Part shown: piece after piece, positions 25,527 to 34,535 of the stretch
How the letters are laid out: each line of letters opens with the position of its first letter
Position numbering within the stretch: the stretch's first letter is position 1
Source: Leeuwenhoekiella sp.
GTDB taxonomy: Bacteria > Bacteroidota > Bacteroidia > Flavobacteriales > Flavobacteriaceae
NCBI GenBank assembly: GCA_002708845.1
Contig: PAPI01000024.1
Span: 496,001-560,000 of the forward strand
Direction of reading: 5' to 3'
DNA length: 64,000 nucleotides
Translations under genes and position numbers: made by a program
The notes under the pieces: model-generated
The model's database searches: none
Told to the model about the DNA's origin: nothing
What the model saw: only the letters and a program-made list of their open reading frames with translations

Positions 25527-26551
25527 TAGCTAAAAGCCGAATTAATTTTACCTGTAAGTGTTTTAAGTGAAAGAGAATTGCGATTACGGGTTACTGCTAG
25601 AATTTCGGCTAAAATAGAAAGCGCTATTTCTTCAGGAGTGACTGAACCTATATTTAAACCTGCCGGACTGTAGATTTGTTCTAAAAATTCAAGGTCAAGA
25701 TCAGGCGCGTAATCCAACAGTTCATGTTGTATTTTCTCACGGCGCTTCACCGATCCTAAAATTCCCAGATACGGCAGTTGCAACTCTTTGAGCTTAACCA
25801 AATACTGTAAATCCTGGGCGTAATTGTGGGTCATCAGCACCACAGCAGTCTGTGCATCAACAGTACCGGCATCAAAAGTATCTGCATTACCGCCCTGCAC
25901 ATTATTTGCTCCCGGAAAATCTTTCAACTCTTTGGGGTCTTTAATTGAAGTAATGATATCAACTTCCCAACCCAGCATTGCCGCCATTGCGCAAAGCTTT
26001 ACCGTATCGTGCTCGCCGCCTATAAGAAGTAATTTGAATCTGGGATTTAACTTTTGCTTAAATTGAAGCACTTCGGTAGTAGTAAGCTGCTTTGAGTTTT
26101 GAAAATAAACCGGTTTCTTTTCGCCCAAACTTAAAAATGAACCGAAATTCCCGGTAGCCTCATCTTCCTTTTTATAAAAACTTGCGATCTCAAATGTCTG
26201 GCGATCATTAAGTAGATTTTCGAAAAGACTAACGAGTTCATCTGAAGCCTCAAAACGTTCCAGTAAAATATAGAGAACACCCTCGCAACCCAGGCGGTAA
26301 CGGCCATCATAAGTCATCATTTTAGACTCACCGGTTTTAAAAACTGATTCCGCGCGGCGTACCACTTCTTTTTCCACACAGCCGCCACTCACAGCCCCGG
26401 TCATTGTGCCGTGTTCAGAAATAAGCATACGCACACCAGGTTTTCGATACGAAGAACCATCAAGTGCAACCACAGTAGCTAAAACACAAGGAATACCCTG
26501 TGCTCTATACGCTTTGGCCTGATTTAAAATTTCTAAAAACTCGTGTGTCAT
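25526..26551 (-). CDS. XdhC/CoxI-family molybdenum cofactor maturation protein
   Basis: A 341-residue protein with an XdhC_CoxI domain at the N-terminus (segments GSSYRKPGVRML and GAVSGGCVEKEV) and a Rossmann-like XdhC_C domain in the second half (LLIGGEHDTVKL; MTHNYAQDLQYL). Known members bind the molybdenum cofactor, promote its sulfuration and insert it into xanthine dehydrogenase-type enzymes. It forms a coupled pair with the MocA-like gene. It follows the VIT gene but with an 89-base gap. Confidence 0.92.
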   Translation of the reverse strand: MTHEFLEILNQAKAYRAQGIPCVLATVVALDGSSYRKPGVRMLISEHGTMTGAVSGGCVEKEVVRRAESVFKTGESKMMTYDGRYRLGCEGVLYILLERFEASDELVSLFENLLNDRQTFEIASFYKKEDEATGNFGSFLSLGEKKPVYFQNSKQLTTTEVLQFKQKLNPRFKLLLIGGEHDTVKLCAMAAMLGWEVDIITSIKDPKELKDFPGANNVQGGNADTFDAGTVDAQTAVVLMTHNYAQDLQYLVKLKELQLPYLGILGSVKRREKIQHELLDYAPDLDLEFLEQIYSPAGLNIGSVTPEEIALSILAEILAVTRNRNSLSLKTLTGKINSAFS

Positions 26552-26640
26552 GTAACTTGTACTTGCGAAAGGAATAAAGATAAAACTTTGCAGTTAAAGC
26601 TTTCTGTTTAATAAAAAGGAATACCGGAAATCTTTATGTT

Positions 26641-27330
26641 TTAGGCTACATTCACCCCAAACAGGTGACCTATAAGCGCACTGGCTACCATTGCCAGCGT
26701 ACCCCAAACCGTGATGCGCAACACCGCCACACGCATTTTTGAACCTCCGGTGCGGGCTGCGGTCGCTCCTAAAACAATAAGAAATAGAATCGCCGCTGCA
26801 TACTGCACATATTCCATTTGCGCTACCGGAGCCAAAAATGCAACCAGTACCGGCAGGGCTCCACCAACAGTGAATGCTGCCCCACTCGAAAGCGCTGCCT
26901 GTAACGGCTTAGCCTGAGTGATCTCGTGCATCCCGAGTTCGTCACGGGCGTGAGCCTCAAGCGCGTTGTGCTCGGTGAGCTGTTTTGCCACTTCAAGAGC
27001 GGTATCTTCGCGAAGGCCGCGTTTGATATAAATATCTTTAAGCTCGTGCAATTCAGACTCGGGCATTGTGGCCAGCTCTTCTTCCTCGCGTTTCAGATCG
27101 GCTTTTTCAATATCACTTTGTGAACTCACCGACACATACTCCCCGGCTGCCATAGATAATGCCCCGGCAACAATCCCTGCAACTCCGGCCAGGATTATAG
27201 GTTCGCGGGTAGAACTGGCAGCAGCCACCCCAATCACGAGACTCGCGGTAGAAAGAATCCCGTCGTTTGCTCCTAGAACAGCAGCTCTAAGCCAGCCACT
27301 GCGTTGCGCGTAATGTTTTTCGTCTTGCAT
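26641..27330 (-). CDS. VIT-family (CCC1-like) metal transporter
   Basis: A 229-residue membrane protein with five predicted helices. The first helix region has GANDGILSTASLVIGVAAAS, and the second has GALSMAAGEYVSVSSQSD, both diagnostic of VIT1/CCC1. A charged cytoplasmic domain (about 75-135) with many Glu follows, the metal-binding part in plant VIT1. It probably moves Fe(II) or Mn(II) across the membrane. It is alone in its transcription unit as far as spacing shows. Confidence 0.92.
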   Translation of the reverse strand: MQDEKHYAQRSGWLRAAVLGANDGILSTASLVIGVAAASSTREPIILAGVAGIVAGALSMAAGEYVSVSSQSDIEKADLKREEEELATMPESELHELKDIYIKRGLREDTALEVAKQLTEHNALEAHARDELGMHEITQAKPLQAALSSGAAFTVGGALPVLVAFLAPVAQMEYVQYAAAILFLIVLGATAARTGGSKMRVAVLRITVWGTLAMVASALIGHLFGVNVA

Positions 27331-27454
27331 AAATCTAAAGTACCTTTAAAAACGTTTGCATTCAAGAGCCGGGCATTTTTTAGAGTGCTTTTAAATAACC
27401 CCAGACTTTATCGATTCTGCAATTATTAATAACTTGCCCGCCTAAACGTATTTT

Positions 27455-28027
27455 ATGACACTGGTTTTTGCAACGCATAACGCTAATAAACTCAAAGAAA
27501 TACAGGCTTTAATGCCGAAAGACATTCAGCTTAAAAGCCTTACCGATATAGGCTGCACCGAAGAAATTATTGAAGATGCAGACACCATTGAAGGGAATGC
27601 GCTTATCAAAGCGCGTTATGTAAAAGAAACCTATGGTTACAACTGCTTTGGCGATGATACGGGGCTTGAGGTGGAAGCGCTAAATGGCGAACCCGGAGTT
27701 TACAGCGCACGATATGCAGGTGAACATAAGAATGCTTCAGATAATACGATCAAGTTGCTGAACAATCTCAAGGACAAAGAAAACCGAAATGCCCGTTTTA
27801 AAACGGTAATTGCGCTATGCCTAGACGAAGATGAACTGGTCTTTGAGGGAATTTGTATGGGTCTTATTACTGCCGAAGTTTCGGGAGCCGGAGGTTTTGG
27901 TTACGATCCTGTTTTTATGCCTGAGGGTTATGATCTTACTTTTGCCGAAATGCCTCTGTCTGAAAAAAACAAGATCAGTCACCGCGGTCTCGCAACTAAA
28001 AAACTACTGGAATACTTACAAAACTAG
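27455..28027 (+). CDS. rdgB: RdgB/HAM1 non-canonical purine NTP pyrophosphatase
   Basis: A 190-residue enzyme hydrolysing ITP, dITP and XTP to monophosphates, which keeps deaminated purines out of nucleic acids. ATHNANKLKEI is at 6-16, the metal-binding GDDTGLEV at about 68-75, and the C-terminal signature FGYDPVF and KNKISHRG. Length is typical. The gene is monocistronic: 124 bases separate it from the divergent VIT gene and 232 bases from the helicase gene. Confidence 0.96.
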   Translation: MTLVFATHNANKLKEIQALMPKDIQLKSLTDIGCTEEIIEDADTIEGNALIKARYVKETYGYNCFGDDTGLEVEALNGEPGVYSARYAGEHKNASDNTIKLLNNLKDKENRNARFKTVIALCLDEDELVFEGICMGLITAEVSGAGGFGYDPVFMPEGYDLTFAEMPLSEKNKISHRGLATKKLLEYLQN

Positions 28028-28138
28028 GTATAATCTGCTATAGCTAGTACGAATGCTAAAAGTGCAGACGTAATATGTTTGAAAAATGGCGTCCTGTTCA
28101 AACTTCTCAAACGATGTATTTTTAAAAGCTAAGATTTC

Positions 28139-28175
28139 AGCATTTAAAACACTCATTTACAATATTTTAAATGCT
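28139..28175. repeat. Perfect 11-bp inverted repeat upstream of the helicase promoter
   Basis: AGCATTTAAAA (28139-28149) and TTTTAAATGCT (28165-28175) are separated by 15 bases. No T run follows, so it is not a standard terminator of rdgB. It lies 16-36 bases before the -33 region of the helicase promoter and could be a protein site or a cruciform. Confidence 0.55.
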
Positions 28176-28190
28176 TATCAAAACAAGCCG

Positions 28191-28218
28191 TTTACTAAGC
28201 TAATTAACTGTATCTTTG
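28191..28218 (+). promoter_or_regulatory. Candidate promoter of the DEAD-box helicase gene
   Basis: TATCTTTG at 28211-28218 is an exact -7 element. TTTA at 28191-28194 may be a weak -33 element. Transcripts would carry a short leader with a perfect hairpin CTTAAATC / GATTTAAG at 28225-28246, ending 13 bases before the ATG. Confidence 0.55.
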
Positions 28219-28224
28219 CGCCCT

Positions 28225-28246
28225 CTTAAATCGACGTTGATTTAAG
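28225..28246 (+). promoter_or_regulatory. Leader hairpin of the DEAD-box helicase mRNA
   Basis: CTTAAATC-GACGTT-GATTTAAG forms a perfect 8-bp stem with a 6-base loop, extendable by one TA pair. It occupies most of the short leader. In cold-regulated helicase mRNAs, leader structures often matter for control, but this assignment is an inference. Confidence 0.4.
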
Positions 28247-28259
28247 ATAATTATTTTAT

Positions 28260-30074
28260 ATGAATACATTTAAAGCGTTAGGACTCAATGAGGCTATTTT
28301 GCAGGCTGTATCCGACATGGGATTTACAGAACCTTCAGAAGTACAGGAGAAAGCCATCCCGGTCCTACTTAAAGAGGCAACAGACGTAGTTGCACTTGCA
28401 CAGACAGGTACAGGTAAAACAGCAGCATTTGGTTTTCCGCTTATTCAAAAAATAGATGCAAACAATCGCAAGACACAGGGATTAATCATCTCTCCTACTC
28501 GCGAATTGTGCTTACAAATTACCAACGAACTTAAAAATTACTCCAAACATGTTAAAGGCTTAAATGTCGTTGCGGTTTATGGAGGTGCAAACATTCAGGA
28601 ACAGGCACGCCAGATTTCACGTGGTGCTCAGATTATTGTAGCTACACCGGGACGTATGCAGGACATGATGCGTCGTAATCTGGTAGATATTTCTACAATA
28701 GATTTTTGCGTACTTGATGAAGCCGATGAGATGCTCAATATGGGCTTCTATGAAGACATCACCACCATTCTTGCAGATACTCCAAAAGGAAAGCAAACCT
28801 GGTTATTTTCGGCTACTATGCCTAAAGAAGTAGCCCGTATTGCCAAACAGTTTATGAACAGTCCTATCGAGATTACGGTAGGTACTAAAAACGAAGGTGC
28901 AGACAGCGTTTCTCACGAGTATTATATGGTCAATGCCCGGGATCGTTATCAGGCGCTTAAACGCCTTGCAGATGCAAATCCGGAGATTTTCTCCGTGGTT
29001 TTCTGTCGTACCAAGCGCGATACCCAAAAAGTAGCCGAGCAGTTGATTGAAGATGGTTACAATGCTTCGGCATTACACGGTGATTTGAGTCAGAATCAGC
29101 GTGACCTGGTGATGAAAAGCTTTAGAGCACGTCAAATACAAATGCTTGTGGCTACCGATGTAGCTGCCCGTGGTATTGACGTAGACGATATTACTCACGT
29201 AATCAACTACCAGTTACCAGATGAGATTGAGACCTACACGCACCGTAGTGGTCGTACCGGTCGTGCCGGGAAAACCGGTATTTCGATGGTAATTGTTTCA
29301 AAAAGCGAACTGCGTAAAATACGCACCCTCGAGAAAATCATCAATAAGCAGTTTGTACAGAAAGACATTCCTACCGGAATGGAAATCTGTGAGGTACAGT
29401 TGATGCACCTGGCAAATGATATTCAGGGAACCAAGATCAACGAGGAGATCAATCCGTATCTCTATAGTATAAATGAAGTGCTTGAAGGCATCAGCCGCGA
29501 AGACCTCATTAAGAAAGTTTTTTCAGTTGAGTTTACGCGTTTCTTCAATTACTATCAAAAGACCAAAGATCTCAATGTCGCGGTAAAAGCTGATATGAAA
29601 GAAGAGTCTGGTGAGTCTACCCGTTATTTCATCAACATTGGTGCAAAAGACGGTTTTGACTGGATGAGCCTGAAAGACTTTTTAAAAGACGCTACAGGAT
29701 TAGGTGAAGGTATTTATAAAGTAGATTGTAAAGATTCATTCTCATTTTTCAATACAGACACCGAAAATAAAGACACCATACTTGCGCTTTTTGAAGATTT
29801 TAAGCTTCAGGGAAGACAGGTACACGTAGAGGTTACCAAAGATACCCGCGGTGGCGGAGGTGGTGGAAAACGCAAACGCAACGATCGCAAAGGAGGAGGC
29901 GGTAAACGTCGAAATGACTTTGGTGGAGATGGCGACTTCAAAAAAAGAAAATCATCTTCTGGTCGAAAAGAACGCAGTAGCGGTGGCGGTGAACGTCGCG
30001 GAAAGCGCAAACCAGACGGACCTAAAGAAAATAAGAGTCCGTTTTCAGGAAAGCGTAGACGCCGGGACCGATAA
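28260..30074 (+). CDS. deaD: DEAD-box RNA helicase (DeaD/CsdA-like) with basic RGG-like tail
   Basis: A 604-residue helicase. The Q motif Gln is near 29, motif I AQTGTGKT at 47-54, PTREL at 79-83, TPGR near 129, DEAD at 153-156, SAT at 184-186, and ATDVAARGID and HRSGRTGRAG in the second RecA domain. A DbpA-type RNA-binding domain follows (about 450-530). The last 60 residues are rich in Gly, Arg and Lys, like RNA-binding tails of cold-shock helicases. It would unwind structured rRNA or mRNA. A hairpin leader and isolated promoter suggest independent control. Confidence 0.95.
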   Translation: MNTFKALGLNEAILQAVSDMGFTEPSEVQEKAIPVLLKEATDVVALAQTGTGKTAAFGFPLIQKIDANNRKTQGLIISPTRELCLQITNELKNYSKHVKGLNVVAVYGGANIQEQARQISRGAQIIVATPGRMQDMMRRNLVDISTIDFCVLDEADEMLNMGFYEDITTILADTPKGKQTWLFSATMPKEVARIAKQFMNSPIEITVGTKNEGADSVSHEYYMVNARDRYQALKRLADANPEIFSVVFCRTKRDTQKVAEQLIEDGYNASALHGDLSQNQRDLVMKSFRARQIQMLVATDVAARGIDVDDITHVINYQLPDEIETYTHRSGRTGRAGKTGISMVIVSKSELRKIRTLEKIINKQFVQKDIPTGMEICEVQLMHLANDIQGTKINEEINPYLYSINEVLEGISREDLIKKVFSVEFTRFFNYYQKTKDLNVAVKADMKEESGESTRYFINIGAKDGFDWMSLKDFLKDATGLGEGIYKVDCKDSFSFFNTDTENKDTILALFEDFKLQGRQVHVEVTKDTRGGGGGGKRKRNDRKGGGGKRRNDFGGDGDFKKRKSSSGRKERSSGGGERRGKRKPDGPKENKSPFSGKRRRRDR

Positions 30075-30087
30075 TTTTTTATTTAAT

Positions 30088-30126
30088 GAGACGGAATTGT
30101 CACTTTTGGTATGATTTTTCCGTCTC
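30088..30126 (+). terminator. Terminator-like hairpin after the helicase gene
   Basis: GAGACGGAA (30088-30096) pairs with TTCCGTCTC (30118-30126) around a 21-base loop, followed by TTTC. The T run is short, so it may be leaky. Confidence 0.55.
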
Positions 30127-30148
30127 TTTCTATAAATTGGCTTCCAAT

Positions 30149-30940
30149 ATGAAAAAGCTCTTATTACTGATACTTTTTGTAGCTCCCTTTATGCTTTCGG
30201 CTCAGGATACTATTCTTTCTGAAACCGATCAGGATAGCGAGGATTTTATAGTAGGTACGGTACTCAATTCTTCTACTGACGAACCTCTTGAAGGGGTAAA
30301 TATCATCAACTTAAATACGGTGCGTGGTACCACGACTAATGCTGAAGGTAGCTTCAGACTTAGAGCTCAGGTAAATGACACCTTATTTTTCTCCTTTTTA
30401 GGTTTTAAAAGCCTTCAGGTACGAGTAACCAATGACTGGAAACGCTTTGGTGATGTAAAGGTTAAAATGACCGAAAGTGGTATTGCACTTGAGGAAGTGG
30501 TGGTTAAGGATGTGGAGCTTACTGGCTACCTTGAGATTGATGCTAAAAACGTTCCCGTTTATAAAAACGTACGTTATAGTATTTCGGGCCTTAACACGGC
30601 TTACGAAGCGGGAGATTCCCAGCCCGGTGCTATAAACAAAGTACTGAGTGCTATATTTAATCCGGCTGATTTTTTGAACAAGGTCTTTTCTAACAAGAGT
30701 TCGCAAATGCGAAAGCTTCGGAAGATGAAAGAAGACGACAACATCAGGAATTTACTGATAACTAAGTTTGACCGCGAGACTCTTACGGCTCTGTTACAAG
30801 TTCCGAAGGAAGACATAGAGGCTATTTTAAGCCGTTGCGATTATTCGGAAAGTTTTGTAAAAACCGCTAATGACCTTCAAATTCTGGATGCGTTGAGCAG
30901 TTGTTACGAAGAATATAAAGTGCTCAACCGGGATCGCTAA
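30149..30940 (+). CDS. Exported protein with carboxypeptidase-regulatory-like domain
   Basis: A 263-residue protein. The start is placed at the ATG at 30149, which opens a Sec signal peptide (cleavage near LSAQ); a longer frame would add residues translated from the helicase terminator. Residues about 35-110 form a CarboxypepD_reg-like beta-sandwich (VGTVLNSSTDEPLEGVNI; GTTTNAEGSFRL). The C-terminal half is helical and charged and is not recognised. Such domains occur in SusC-type receptors and cell-surface proteins. No partner is nearby. Confidence 0.82.
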   Translation: MKKLLLLILFVAPFMLSAQDTILSETDQDSEDFIVGTVLNSSTDEPLEGVNIINLNTVRGTTTNAEGSFRLRAQVNDTLFFSFLGFKSLQVRVTNDWKRFGDVKVKMTESGIALEEVVVKDVELTGYLEIDAKNVPVYKNVRYSISGLNTAYEAGDSQPGAINKVLSAIFNPADFLNKVFSNKSSQMRKLRKMKEDDNIRNLLITKFDRETLTALLQVPKEDIEAILSRCDYSESFVKTANDLQILDALSSCYEEYKVLNRDR

Positions 30941-31311
30941 CTCATACTGTGAAGGGCAATACGGTTACCCTCTGTATCTGTAAACACAGCCATATAACCG
31001 TGATCTTCAGAAATCTGGGTTTTCTCTTGCAGAACTTTACCTCCGGCCTGCTCAACACGTGATAAAGGCAGGGCAAGATCATCTGAAGCAAAATAAATCA
31101 AAGAACCTTCTGTAGAAGGTTTATAAGCTTCGTGCTGCACTAAACTTCCTGCTGCGCCTTCTTCAGGTCTGGGAAACCAGCCCATTTTAAAACCACCAAA
31201 TTCAACTGTGGTAATTTCAATATCTAAAACGGTTTCATAAAAGGTTTTGGCCCTGCTCATATCTAATACAGGAATTTCAAACCAGGCGAGTAGATTTTTC
31301 ATACGTTCCAT
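30937..31311 (-). CDS. VOC-family (glyoxalase-like) protein
   Basis: A 124-residue protein of one vicinal-oxygen-chelate domain with two beta-alpha-beta-beta-beta modules. Recognisable segments are FEIPVLDMSRAKTFYETVL at the start and FTDTEGNRIALHS at the end. A metal-binding Glu may be in the last module. The reaction cannot be named: similar proteins include antibiotic-resistance-like and unknown enzymes. It converges on the preceding gene with a four-base overlap. Confidence 0.88.
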   Translation of the reverse strand: MERMKNLLAWFEIPVLDMSRAKTFYETVLDIEITTVEFGGFKMGWFPRPEEGAAGSLVQHEAYKPSTEGSLIYFASDDLALPLSRVEQAGGKVLQEKTQISEDHGYMAVFTDTEGNRIALHSMS

Positions 31312-31359
31312 ATTAATTAGATAGTAAAGTTCGCATTTATTTTTGATACATGCTGAATA

Positions 31360-31596
31360 TCAAACCTTTAACCTGTTCATCAAAGCAATAAACGAGGTTA
31401 AAGTCCAAATCCCCTCTAAAATTATAAAGGGCCAATAGTCTAATAATACGCTTGCTGCACACGCCATTGCAGCACCAATTAAATTGAGGAGTATAAATGA
31501 CCAATCTGTTGTTGCAATGACATTCCTTAAATTTAGAATATAGGCCAAAAGTATTTGCAAAACACCAATGGCACCAAGCCAATCTGTAAAAGTCAT
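31360..31596 (-). CDS. Small CBU_0592-like membrane protein
   Basis: A 78-residue protein with three predicted membrane helices (about 6-22, 32-50, 54-72). The sequence pattern, with LGAIGVLQILLAYILNL and SFILLNLIGAAMAC, fits the family that carries the name CBU_0592. Function is unknown. Its start overlaps the end of the TrmH-like gene by four bases (ATGA), so the two are translationally coupled. Confidence 0.8.
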   Translation of the reverse strand: MTFTDWLGAIGVLQILLAYILNLRNVIATTDWSFILLNLIGAAMACAASVLLDYWPFIILEGIWTLTSFIALMNRLKV

Positions 31597-32249
31597 AATT
31601 TTGAAATATCAAATTTTTCTTTCAAGCTTTCATAATCTTTAAGATTACGCTTAAGCCAAAGTTGTTTTACTTCGGCTATATCTGCCTCATTTAAATGCCA
31701 ATCTAAATTCGAATTACGTAAACGCTGCGTAAGTTCTTGCAGCAGTATTGCTGCACAAACAGAAATATTAAGGCTTTGGGTAAAGCCAAACGTTGGGATA
31801 TAGATATAGGCATCTGCCGCTTCGATCACTATATCGGTGAGACCATCCTTTTCACTTCCAAAAAATAATGCTGTTGGTTGATCAAACTTAAAATCTGCTA
31901 ATTTGTGCGCGGTATGATGCGGTGTGGTCGCTACGATTTGATACCCATTTCCTTTTAATTGTTTCAAAGCATTCTTAGTAGAATCATATCGGTGTACCGT
32001 TGTCCACTTTTGAGCGCCCATTGCGATCTCGCGGTCTATACGTTTGCCTTTAAGCTCTTCGATCACATGTACATCCTGAACGCCAAAGGCATCGCAACTT
32101 CGCATCACAGCGCTGGTATTGTGCAAATGCCCTACATCTTCAATAGCAACTGTAAGGAAGCGTGTACGCTGTGCAATAACCTGTTTGAAAAGCTCTTGTC
32201 TCCGCGGTGTTAGAAAACTCTCGAGATAGTTGATTAGTTCTGAATTCAT
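31593..32249 (-). CDS. trmH: TrmH-family tRNA/rRNA 2'-O-methyltransferase
   Basis: A 218-residue SPOUT methyltransferase. Motif 1 is NTSAVMRSCDAFG with the catalytic Arg, motif 2 FFGSEKDGL and motif 3 IPTFGFTQSLNISVCAAIL, forming the SAM-binding knot. The C-terminal extension with LKRNLKDY resembles TrmH, which methylates ribose of G18 in tRNA. The presence of this extension favours TrmH over rRNA enzymes such as RlmB. Confidence 0.9.
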   Translation of the reverse strand: MNSELINYLESFLTPRRQELFKQVIAQRTRFLTVAIEDVGHLHNTSAVMRSCDAFGVQDVHVIEELKGKRIDREIAMGAQKWTTVHRYDSTKNALKQLKGNGYQIVATTPHHTAHKLADFKFDQPTALFFGSEKDGLTDIVIEAADAYIYIPTFGFTQSLNISVCAAILLQELTQRLRNSNLDWHLNEADIAEVKQLWLKRNLKDYESLKEKFDISKL

Positions 32250-32262
32250 AAGGGTCGAAAAT

Positions 32263-32291
32263 AAAAAAACCCGGTCAAATGACCGGGTTTT
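32263..32291 (-). terminator. Terminator of the CHRD-repeat gene
   Basis: AAAACCCGGTCA / TGACCGGGTTTT forms a 12-bp stem with a very short loop. A T run follows on the minus strand. Confidence 0.85.
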
Positions 32292-32314
32292 CTAAATAAA
32301 AAAATACTATTTAA

Positions 32315-34535
32315 TTAATTTGCATTTTCGCCAACGTTACCCTGGGCAACAATGGTTCCTAAATCAGCTGCGCTAAGATGAACATTGATGTAACCATCTA
32401 TAGCAACCATTTCATCGTAAGTGATTAAATCACCTTCATTAGCGGTACCATCCTCAGCGTTAAATGCTGTAACATTAGTCTGACTCATTCCGGTATCACC
32501 ATCAACGCTGGTCAAGGTAATTAAAATATCTCCAGGAGCTTCTGCTACAGATCCTGCGTGGATATGGGCAGGATGCTCACCTCCAGCTGGAGTGCCTTGA
32601 ATATCAAGCGTTACCAAAGTCTCATTATTCTTACGTTTTTCGAACCTAGCTGTACCATTGATACCTGGTACATCCTTAGTATTTAAAGCATATGTTTTAC
32701 TAGCTCCGGTCAACTCATTCTCTCCTATATCTCCTTGGGCTACTATTGTTCCTAAATCTGCTGCACTTAAATGAACATTAATATAACCATCAAAATCAAG
32801 TAAATCAGAATAAGAAACTGGGGTCTCATAATCGTCTAAAGTCTCTACCTGAATAGCACTCATTCCGGTCGTACCGTCAACAGTTCCTAATGTTATAGCG
32901 ATTGAACCTCCTTCCACAGCAGTATTGTTATGAATGTGTGCTGGGTGCATTCCTCCTGCCGGAGTTCCATTAATGTTTAGTTCAACAAGCGTTGTACCAT
33001 CTTTACGCTCAGAGAATAAAGCCGAACCACTTATGGTCGCAACGTCCTTACTTCCTAAAAGATATGTTTTTGTGTTTCCGGTCAATTCATTAGCACCTAT
33101 ATCTCCTTGTGCTACCAGGGTGGGCAAATCTGCCGCGCTTAAATGAAAATTGATATAACCATCAAAATCAAGAAGACCATCATAACCTATTTCGGTATCA
33201 TCATCTAAAGCTTCTATGTGAGTTATACTCATTCCAGTTGTACCATCTAGAGTAGTGAGCGTTTTAGCAATATCCCCTGTTTCAACTGCAGAATTAAAGT
33301 GAATGTGACCTGGGTGCATTCCTCCATCAGGCGTCCCGTCTAACATTACGGTAACTAATGCAGCTCCACTTTTACGTTCTGCAAAAGTAGCAGTACCGCT
33401 TATACCAGGAACATCTCTGGTTTCAAGATCATAAACTTTAGTCTCACCGGTTAATTCGTTTTCACCGATGTCACCTTGAGCAACTAATGTAGCCAAGTCA
33501 GCAGCACTTAAATGGAAATTGATGTACCCATCAAAATTAAGCAGGTCGTCATAACCTATTGGTGTATCGTCATCAAGTGATTCTATATGAGTGACACTCA
33601 TACCGGTAGTTCCGTCTAATGTAGTAAGCGTTTTAGCTATGCCTCCCGTTTCTGCAGCAGAATTATTGTGAATATGACCTGGATGCATTTCACCATCAGG
33701 TGTTCCATCAAGCATAACGGTCACTAGTGCAGCACCACTTTTACGTTTAGCAAAAGTTGCCGTACCACTTATACCTTCAACATCTTTCGTGTTAAGATCA
33801 TAAACTTTTGTTTCTCCAGTAAGTTCATTCTCACCAATATCACCTTGAGCCACTAAAGTAGCAAGATCTTCTGCACTTAAATGGAAATTAATGTATCCAT
33901 CAAAGTTAAGTAAATCATCATACCCTATTGGTGTATCGTCATCAAGTGCTTCGATATGCGTAACACTCATTCCTGTAGTTCCATCTAAGGTTGTTAGTGT
34001 TTTGGCTATACCACCAGTTTCTGCAGCAGAATTATTGTGGATATGACCGGGATGCATTCCACCATCAGGTGTTCCATCTAACATAACGGTAACCAAAGCA
34101 GCGCCACTCTTACGTTTTGCAAATGTTGCTGTTCCACTAATGCCTTCAACATCTTTAGTTACCAAATCATACTCCTTAGTATCTCCTGTCAATTCATTTT
34201 CTCCAATATCACCCTGTGCAACCAGTGTTTCTAATTGATCTGCACTTAAATGAAAGTTGATATAGCCATCAAAATTTAGTAAACCTTCAAAATCAATAGG
34301 AGTACCATCATCTAAAGCCGTAATATTGGTTTTACTTACGCCTGTAGTTCCATCTAAAGTGGTAAGCGTAAGAGCTATTCCTCCGGTTTCTGCTGCGGAA
34401 TTATTATGTATATGGCCTGGATGCATTCCCCCGTCAGGTGTTCCATCTAGATTAACTTCCAAAAGAACCTCTCCATTTGAACGTTCCGTAAATGTAGCCG
34501 TTCCACTAATGCCCTCAACATCTTTGGTAACTAAT
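32315..34535 (-). repeat. Tandem 369-bp coding repeats (CHRD units 2-7)
   Basis: Six in-frame units of about 369 bases encode the better-conserved CHRD domains. The spacing of the start motif (KDVEGISG or variants) is exactly 123 residues over the first steps. The middle copies are most alike, which suggests expansion by unequal recombination. The unit number may vary between strains and assembly errors are possible here. Confidence 0.85.

Noticed and set aside
32315-34535. CRISPR-like or satellite repeat
   Set aside because: The repeats are 369 bases, contiguous without spacers and in frame; they are protein domains.
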